64,000 bases of DNA. Origin: an uncultured Phascolarctobacterium sp. (GTDB taxonomy: Bacteria > Bacillota > Negativicutes > Acidaminococcales > Acidaminococcaceae). Made by a program: the position numbers and the translations under genes. Below the pieces are notes generated by a model. That model was not told the origin of the DNA. It saw nothing but the letters and a program-made list of their open reading frames with translations, and did not search any database. Every line of letters starts with the position of its first letter. Within the stretch, counting starts at the first letter, position 1. Below, in pieces: positions 58,734 through 64,000 of this stretch. The stretch spans positions 1 to 64,000 of the forward strand of contig NZ_CALDXR010000005.1 in the NCBI RefSeq assembly GCF_937920985.1, read 5' to 3'.

Positions 58734-60178
58734 TATTGCTTAGACCATTTTACGCCTTGCGGAGTATCCTGCAGCACAATGCCGATTTCATTCAGCTTGT
58801 TGCGCAGCTCATCTGCCAATGCGTAATTTTTGTTTTTACGTGCATTCTGACGCATAGCAATAAGCATTTCCACCAGCTCGGCTTCCTTGCTGTCGCCTGC
58901 TTTCTCTGCAGCCGGAGCAGCAGTTTTTTCCAGAACACCTATAATAGAGCAGGTTTCTGCAAAAACATCGTTGAACATAGCAACCAGCTTGCCGTCCGGT
59001 TTAATGCCGGCATCAACAACTGCCTTGTGGTAAATGTTGATTTCCTTAGCCAGAGCAAACATATGGCTGATAGCCAGCGCAGTGTTGAAGTCATCGCGCA
59101 TAGCCTCCATAAATGCTTCACGCAGCTCCTTAACCTTCTCGCGCAGTGCCAGGCTTTCGGCAGTCGGGCCTGCGCTCAGCATTTCGCTCAGCTCGCCCAA
59201 GGTTTCCTGTGCCTGACGCAGACGAGCAAGGCTCTTTTGTGCTTCGGTAAGACGTGCATCGCTGAAGTCCAGCGGGCTGCGGTAATGCGTAGAAACGATG
59301 AAGAAACGCAGTGTTTCCGGGTCGTAATGCTCTAAGATATCAATAACCATGAAGAAGTTACCCAGAGATTTGGACATTTTTTCTTCGTTAACGGTAATAA
59401 AGCCGTTGTGCAGCCAGTAATGTACGAAAGGATGAATGCCGGTGCAGCCTTCGGACTGGGCAATCTCGTTTTCATGATGCGGGAAAATCAAATCGCTGCC
59501 GCCGCCATGGAAGTCAAAGGTTTCGCCCAGATATTTCATGCTCATGGTAGAGCATTCAATATGCCAGCCGGGACGACCAGGTCCCCAAGGACTTTCCCAT
59601 GCAGGCTCGCCCGGTTTAGCAGATTTCCACAGTGCAAAATCCATCGGATTACGCTTGCGGTCGTCAACGTCTACACGTGCGCCAGCCAGCATATCCTCCA
59701 GATTACGGCCGGAAAGCTGACCATAGTATTTAAATTTTTCTACGCTATAGAAAACGTCACCATCAACAACATAGCCATAGCCATTATCAATCAGGCATTG
59801 CACGGTAGCGATGATATCATTGATATGCTCGGATACACGCGGATAAACATGTGCACGACGTACATTAAGCTTATCCATTACTTCGAAGTAGGAATCAATA
59901 TAGCGATTGCAGATATCATACCATTGTACGCCTTCTTTATTGGCAGTGTTGATAATCTTGTCATCAACATCAGTAAAGTTCTGTACATGGGTTACATCAT
60001 AGCCTTCGTGCTCCAGGAAACGGCGGATAACGTCCCAGGTTACGAACGGACGCGCATTACCAACATGCGGATGATTGTACGGAGTAACACCGCAAACATA
60101 GATGTTGGCTTTGCCAGGATGAATAGGTACGAATTCTTCTTTTTGTTTGGTTAAGGTGTTATATACTTTAATGCTCAT
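58733..60178 (-). CDS. cysS: Cysteinyl-tRNA synthetase
   Basis: 481 residues from ATG 60178 (AAAGGA upstream). YVCGVTPYNHPHVGNAR (HIGH region with zinc Cys), WHIECSTMSMKYLG, KMSKSLGNF. In many Firmicutes cysE lies between gltX and cysS; it is absent here, and no T-box is seen. Confidence 0.95.
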   Translation of the reverse strand: MSIKVYNTLTKQKEEFVPIHPGKANIYVCGVTPYNHPHVGNARPFVTWDVIRRFLEHEGYDVTHVQNFTDVDDKIINTANKEGVQWYDICNRYIDSYFEVMDKLNVRRAHVYPRVSEHINDIIATVQCLIDNGYGYVVDGDVFYSVEKFKYYGQLSGRNLEDMLAGARVDVDDRKRNPMDFALWKSAKPGEPAWESPWGPGRPGWHIECSTMSMKYLGETFDFHGGGSDLIFPHHENEIAQSEGCTGIHPFVHYWLHNGFITVNEEKMSKSLGNFFMVIDILEHYDPETLRFFIVSTHYRSPLDFSDARLTEAQKSLARLRQAQETLGELSEMLSAGPTAESLALREKVKELREAFMEAMRDDFNTALAISHMFALAKEINIYHKAVVDAGIKPDGKLVAMFNDVFAETCSIIGVLEKTAAPAAEKAGDSKEAELVEMLIAMRQNARKNKNYALADELRNKLNEIGIVLQDTPQGVKWSKQ

Positions 60179-60210
60179 AATAACTATTCCTTTGCAAAAA
60201 TTCTCTGAGC

Positions 60211-60268
60211 GACGAGAAGGCTTTAGATGCAAGCAACGCCGTTACGAAGCAGAAGAAGCCTTATCGTC
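60211..60268 (-). other. Long hairpin between gltX and cysS
   Basis: GACGAGAAGGCTT (60211-60223) and AAGCCTTATCGTC (60256-60268) pair at 12 of 13 positions around a 32-nt loop. There is no T-run, so it is more likely a processing or stability element than a terminator. Confidence 0.5.
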
Positions 60269-60277
60269 GGTCATCAA

Positions 60278-61753
60278 TCAAAGATTTACGCCTGCTTTTG
60301 CCAAGCTGGATTTAATACGTTTTGCAGTACGCTCAACGCCCAGCAGCGGAACCATTGCTGCCAGCTCAGGACCATGTTGGTTGCCGGTCAGAGCGACACG
60401 AATCGGCATGAATACATCCTTGCCCTTCAGCTTAGTTGCTTTCTGAATCTGCTTGAACAGAGCTTTAACTGCAGCATTGTCCAGGTTTTCTACCTTTGGC
60501 AGCTCTTCCAGCAGCATATTGATAACGGTCGGTACAGTTTCAGCCTTCAGGACTGCTTCTGCTTCCTCGTTTTCAAAATCGAATTCATCATTGAAGTACA
60601 TTTCTACGCATTCAGGAATCTGTGCAGCATAAGAAATGTGCTCCTGTGCGGTTGCTACAACGCGTTTCAGCCAAGCCAGCTTCTCGCCTTCTTCTTCGCC
60701 AGTCATGTAGCCTGCAGCAATCATATGCGGTTTAGCAGCTTCAAAGAATGCTTCCGCATCCAGCTGACGCATATAGTGCTGGTTAATCCAGTTCAGCTTG
60801 TCGATATCGAAAACAGCGGGGTTCTTGGCAACGCGGTCCATGCTGAATTCGTGAATCAGCTCGTCCATGCTGAAGATTTCCTGCTCGCTGTTCGGAGCCC
60901 AACCCAAAAGTGCCAGGAAGTTGTTGATAGCTTCCGGCAGGTAGCCCAGCTGACGATATTGGTCAACACTGGTAGCGCCGTGACGCTTGCTCATTTTGGT
61001 GTGGTCCTTGCCCAGAATCAGGGAAATGTGACCGAAGGTCGGTTGCTTAAAGCCCAGTGCATCATAAACAAGGCATTGACGCGGAGTGTTGGACAGATGC
61101 TCTTCTGCGCGGATTACGTGGGTAATATGCATCAGCGCATCGTCGATAACTACAGCATAGTTATAGGTCGGGATGCCGTCAGATTTAACGATAACGAAAT
61201 CACCGATATTATTGGAATCAAAAACTACATCGCCACGAACCATGTCGCGAACGAGAATCTGCTGGTCGGCAGGAACACGGAAGCGAACGGTCGGTTTGCG
61301 GCCTTCAGCTTTGAACTGAGCAATCTGCTCTTCGGTCAGATGGCGGCATTTGCCCATGTAACGCGGCATTTTGCCTTCTTTAATCAGGCTCTGGCGTTCT
61401 TCCTCCAGCTCCTCATCGGTGCAGTAGCAATAGTAAGCCTTACCTTCAGCCAGCAGCTTGTCAGTATATTTTTTGTAGATGTCAAGACGTTCCATCTGAT
61501 GGTACGGGCCATTCGGTCCGCCAACATCAACGCCCTCATCCCAGTCCATACCCAGCCACTTCAAAGCAGCCTTGATGTTTTCCTCGGATTCCGGGGTAGA
61601 ACGCTCACGGTCAGTATCCTCGATACGCAGAATCAGCTTGCCGCCGGTTTTGCGAGCCAGCAGATAGTTGAACAGCGCACTGCGCGCACCACCGATATGG
61701 AACGGGCCAGTCGGACTCGGCGCAAATCTTACTCTAACTTCATCATTACACAT
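60278..61753 (-). CDS. gltX: Glutamyl-tRNA synthetase
   Basis: 491 residues. RFAPSPTGPFHIGGARSALFNYL (HIGH), DGIPTYNYAVVIDD, HTKMSKRHGA (KMSKR). Charges tRNA-Glu (and possibly tRNA-Gln). GGAGGG upstream. In other bacteria GltX is the target of HipA kinases, one of which is at 30289. Confidence 0.95.
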   Translation of the reverse strand: MCNDEVRVRFAPSPTGPFHIGGARSALFNYLLARKTGGKLILRIEDTDRERSTPESEENIKAALKWLGMDWDEGVDVGGPNGPYHQMERLDIYKKYTDKLLAEGKAYYCYCTDEELEEERQSLIKEGKMPRYMGKCRHLTEEQIAQFKAEGRKPTVRFRVPADQQILVRDMVRGDVVFDSNNIGDFVIVKSDGIPTYNYAVVIDDALMHITHVIRAEEHLSNTPRQCLVYDALGFKQPTFGHISLILGKDHTKMSKRHGATSVDQYRQLGYLPEAINNFLALLGWAPNSEQEIFSMDELIHEFSMDRVAKNPAVFDIDKLNWINQHYMRQLDAEAFFEAAKPHMIAAGYMTGEEEGEKLAWLKRVVATAQEHISYAAQIPECVEMYFNDEFDFENEEAEAVLKAETVPTVINMLLEELPKVENLDNAAVKALFKQIQKATKLKGKDVFMPIRVALTGNQHGPELAAMVPLLGVERTAKRIKSSLAKAGVNL

Positions 61754-61886
61754 TGATATATCCCTCCAAATTTATCTATTAACATTAGATTTACCAAAAA
61801 AGCACAATCACTCCGGCTCCGGCTAAAATAAATTTCCTTCCGCCGGTATATCCAACCAGATTACACTTATCAGTCTAATTATTATA

Positions 61887-62390
61887 TCACATCTTGACAA
61901 TGCTCGCCACAGCTTCAGCGGCAATACCTTCGCCTCTTCCTGTAAAACCGAGCTTTTCTGTTGTTGTCGCCTTAATATTTACTACCGACTCAGTAACATC
62001 CAAGACCTTGGCAACATTAGTACGCATTGCGGCAATATAGCCTGCTAGCTTCGGGCGTTGGGCAATAATCGTCACATCCACGTTATTAACCTGCCAGCCT
62101 TCCTCCTGCAAGAGCTTTTTGACATGCAGCGTCAGCTGCATGCTGTCTGCACCCTTAAAGCGTTCATCCGTATCAGGGAAGTGCTTGCCGATATCGCCCA
62201 TAGCGGCAGCGCCCAAAAGCGCATCCATCAGCGCATGCAAAGCTACATCTGCATCACTGTGTCCTAAAAGGCCTTTTTCATAGGGCACATCAACACCACA
62301 GATGATTAATTTACGGTCTTCTACCAGCTTATGTACATCATAGCCACAGCCAATGCGAAACTGCGGCAGCATAATCTTATTTTCCATTTT
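61887..62390 (-). CDS. ispF: 2-C-methyl-D-erythritol 2,4-cyclodiphosphate synthase
   Basis: 167 residues from ATG 62390, overlapping the ispD end by 14 nt. GCGYDVHKL (metal Asp and His) and GHSDADVALHALMDALLGAAAMGDIGKHFPDTD match the family. MEP isoprenoid pathway. Confidence 0.94.
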   Translation of the reverse strand, partial: KMENKIMLPQFRIGCGYDVHKLVEDRKLIICGVDVPYEKGLLGHSDADVALHALMDALLGAAAMGDIGKHFPDTDERFKGADSMQLTLHVKKLLQEEGWQVNNVDVTIIAQRPKLAGYIAAMRTNVAKVLDVTESVVNIKATTTEKLGFTGRGEGIAAEAVASIVKM

Positions 62391-63099
62391 CCTGCTCCTG
62401 TTGTGCCAGCAGATTTTCTGCAAAGAGCAAATCCTCCGGCGTGGTAATTTTAATATTTTCGTAGCGCCCCAGCGCTGTCGCTACCTTATGTCCCATCAGC
62501 TCTACTACCGAAGCATCGTCGGTAACAGCAGCGGGATATGCCGCCAGCTGCGCGTAAGCCTGTTTCAACAGTTCCGCTGTAAAAATCTGCGGTGTCTGTA
62601 CTGCCATCAGCGTACTGCGCTCAGGCGTAGCAGTTACAATACCGTCGGTGCCGACAACCTTGATGGTATCCTTCACCGGAACGGCAGCAATTGCGGCGCC
62701 ATGCACCTTAGCAGCCGCTAAGGTGCGTTCAAAAACAGCGCGTCCCGCAAAGGGACGCGCGCCATCGTGTACAGCGATATAACAGTCAGTTTCTTCCACT
62801 GTCGCCAGCGCATTGGCAACACTATCCTGACGCTCCTTGCCACCGGCTACCACGCAAAACGGCAACGTCTTAAAATACGCCTCCTGATAACCGGCTAAAA
62901 GCTCCTGGCCTTCGGCCACCTCCTGCGGCGCCAGCACGACAACAGCACGCTTCACAAATCCTGTTATAGCCAGCATATGCAGACAGTGCACCAGCAGCGG
63001 TGCACCGTTCAGCATAGCAAAGGCCTTATTAATTCCCAGCCCCAAACGCTTACCTGCGCCTGCAGCCGGAACAATTACAATAAGTTCATCCTTGCCCAT
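62377..63099 (-). CDS. ispD: 2-C-methyl-D-erythritol 4-phosphate cytidylyltransferase
   Basis: 240 residues. VPAAGAGKRLGLGINKAF (CTP binding), VVAGGKERQDSVANAL, VHDGARPF. It precedes ispF in the MEP pathway and is translationally coupled to it. Confidence 0.95.
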   Translation of the reverse strand: MGKDELIVIVPAAGAGKRLGLGINKAFAMLNGAPLLVHCLHMLAITGFVKRAVVVLAPQEVAEGQELLAGYQEAYFKTLPFCVVAGGKERQDSVANALATVEETDCYIAVHDGARPFAGRAVFERTLAAAKVHGAAIAAVPVKDTIKVVGTDGIVTATPERSTLMAVQTPQIFTAELLKQAYAQLAAYPAAVTDDASVVELMGHKVATALGRYENIKITTPEDLLFAENLLAQQEQENGK

Positions 63100-63109
63100 C
63101 TCAAAGCTC

Positions 63110-64000
63110 CTATTTTGTTTTGGCGAAAATCATTCTTCCGGCAGATGTCTGCAGTACACTGGTTACCACAACAATCGCACTGTGACCAATAGAGTGACGT
63201 CCGTTTTCTACGACAATCATAGTGCCATCATCAAGATAAGCAACAGCTTGTCCCTGCTCCTTGCCTTCCTTAACCAGAAAGACATTCATTTCCTCGCCTG
63301 CAACAACTACCGGTTTAATGGCATTCGCCAGCTCATTGATATTCAATACCTTAACGCCCTGGATACCGGCAACCTTATTCAGGTTATAATCATTAGTAAT
63401 GATGTCAGCATTAGCCTGTCTTGCCAAACGTACCAGCTTAGCATCCACGCCATCCAGATCATCGTAATCATTATCTACAACCAGAATACGATTCTTGTAG
63501 CTTATTTGCAAATCATGCACCAAATCCAGACCACGACGCCCTTTGGCGCGCTTCATATTATCCGAAGAATCCGCCAGCTTCTGCAGCTCCTCCAACACAA
63601 AATTCGGCACTACCAGCTGACCGTCCAAAAAGCCTGCAGCCATAATATCCATAACACGTCCGTCAATAATGACGCTGGTATCAAGCAATTTATTGCTGCT
63701 GTAAAGACGGTCCCCCAAAGGGCCCTCCAATACGCTCTTTGTTTCATCGACAGGCTTTACGGATTTACGCGTAGGAATGCGGTTAAAAAACTCCACAATA
63801 TCATTATGCTTACGCAAAGCCAGCTTAGCACCGACAACCGAAAGTACAAGGCTTAGTACGATGGGAATAAACGGTCCGATAACCGGCAGTCTGGAAAAAG
63901 GACTGCCTATCAGATTTGCTAAAATCAGACCGATGCCGATACCGAAAATCATTACCAGAATATCACTGGTAGGTACGCCGGAGAGAGAAACCGTCAGACG
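63110..64000 (-). CDS. PIN/TRAM-domain membrane protein (YacL-like), N-terminus outside the window
   Basis: The frame is open to the window edge (residues RLTVSLSGVPTSDILV precede the first internal Met), so the start is missing. Visible: two hydrophobic segments (FGIGIGLILANLIG, IGPFIPIVLSLVLSVVG); a PIN domain (LLDTSVIIDGRVMDI, IITNDYNLN, VDNDYDDLDGVDAKLVRLARQ); and a C-terminal TRAM domain (GEEMNVFLVKEGKEQGQAVAYLDDGTMIVVE). In Firmicutes this gene sits upstream of ispD. Likely a membrane-bound RNase. Confidence 0.9.
   Translation of the reverse strand, partial: RLTVSLSGVPTSDILVMIFGIGIGLILANLIGSPFSRLPVIGPFIPIVLSLVLSVVGAKLALRKHNDIVEFFNRIPTRKSVKPVDETKSVLEGPLGDRLYSSNKLLDTSVIIDGRVMDIMAAGFLDGQLVVPNFVLEELQKLADSSDNMKRAKGRRGLDLVHDLQISYKNRILVVDNDYDDLDGVDAKLVRLARQANADIITNDYNLNKVAGIQGVKVLNINELANAIKPVVVAGEEMNVFLVKEGKEQGQAVAYLDDGTMIVVENGRHSIGHSAIVVVTSVLQTSAGRMIFAKTK

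Noticed and set aside
60179..60277. T-box before cysS
   Set aside because: No T-box core (TGGNACCGCG) and no terminator; only a hairpin without T-run.
60227..61756. 509-codon plus-strand ORF
   Set aside because: Antisense shadow of gltX.

Overview
The window reads as one chromosomal segment of an anaerobic Firmicute, most likely a Negativicute of the Acidaminococcaceae / Phascolarctobacterium type (inference, not proven). Three things point there. The gene order from 55.4 to 64 kb (yacL-like, ispD, ispF, gltX, cysS, mrnC, thyX, rlmB, yacP-like, sigH) is the classic Firmicutes housekeeping block. The L21-Prp-L27 cluster carries the Firmicutes-type cleaved L27 leader. A class III (oxygen-sensitive) ribonucleotide reductase and a ferredoxin-flavodoxin protein indicate anaerobic life. 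Base composition is balanced in the core genes and clearly AT-rich between about 3.3 and 17.7 kb.

Layout. 0-0.6 kb: the start of tuf (EF-Tu) preceded by four tRNA genes (Tyr, fMet, Thr, Met) with a consensus promoter. 0.6-3.2 kb: diaminopropionate ammonia-lyase, a CYTH protein and a TVP38/DedA-like membrane protein. 3.3-17.7 kb: an AT-rich accessory island. It holds three large dynamin-like GTPases in tandem with three small partners (a two-TM coiled-coil protein, a 372-residue protein and a 98-residue protein), then a lipoprotein and a separate GTPase with a DUF697/IRG-like C-terminus. Two copies of a 190-residue protein and two copies of a small Xre regulator (one dead) show that the island is built from two similar modules, 190-aa gene -> Xre -> GTPase cargo. 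The dynamin segment is bracketed by ~152-bp direct repeats that carry the promoter and first codons of the TVP38 gene.

17.8-29.3 kb: gamma-carbonic anhydrase-like protein, a sodium:solute symporter, tRNA-Arg(ACG), and a complete fructose PTS operon fruR-fruK-fruA-ptsH-ptsI. HPr in this operon has Arg instead of the regulatory Ser46. These are followed by a small thioesterase / CofE-like operon and an AI-2E family permease. 29.4-31.5 kb: tRNA-Arg(CCG) followed by two extra partial copies of its 3' end. Between them lie a candidate type I toxin-antitoxin locus (29-residue toxin with a convergent antisense RNA), a second antisense gene without a toxin, and an orphan HipA-like kinase. 31.5-38 kb: a small Cys-rich protein, gamma-glutamyltransferase, an amino-acid ABC transporter with two binding proteins, an unassigned ~220-nt structured RNA with a consensus promoter, and an HD-domain protein.

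38-53.5 kb: nrdD-nrdG under a promoter covered by two NrdR-like boxes, a DMT permease, an iron alcohol dehydrogenase behind a transcription attenuator, rplU-prp-rpmA, RNase E/G, an EFR1-type protein, peptidase E, a 1-kb graveyard of gene fragments, guaA, a dicarboxylate/amino-acid symporter, tRNA-Thr(TGT) and uppP. 53.6-64 kb: phosphofructokinase, an isolated BrxF-like P-loop protein, and the sigH to yacL-like block.

The strongest candidates for something undescribed are the two-module GTPase island and the tRNA-Arg-nested type I toxin-antitoxin locus with its orphan antitoxin. No homology search, folding program or Rfam scan could be run; identities rest on motifs, gene context and hand-read base pairing.
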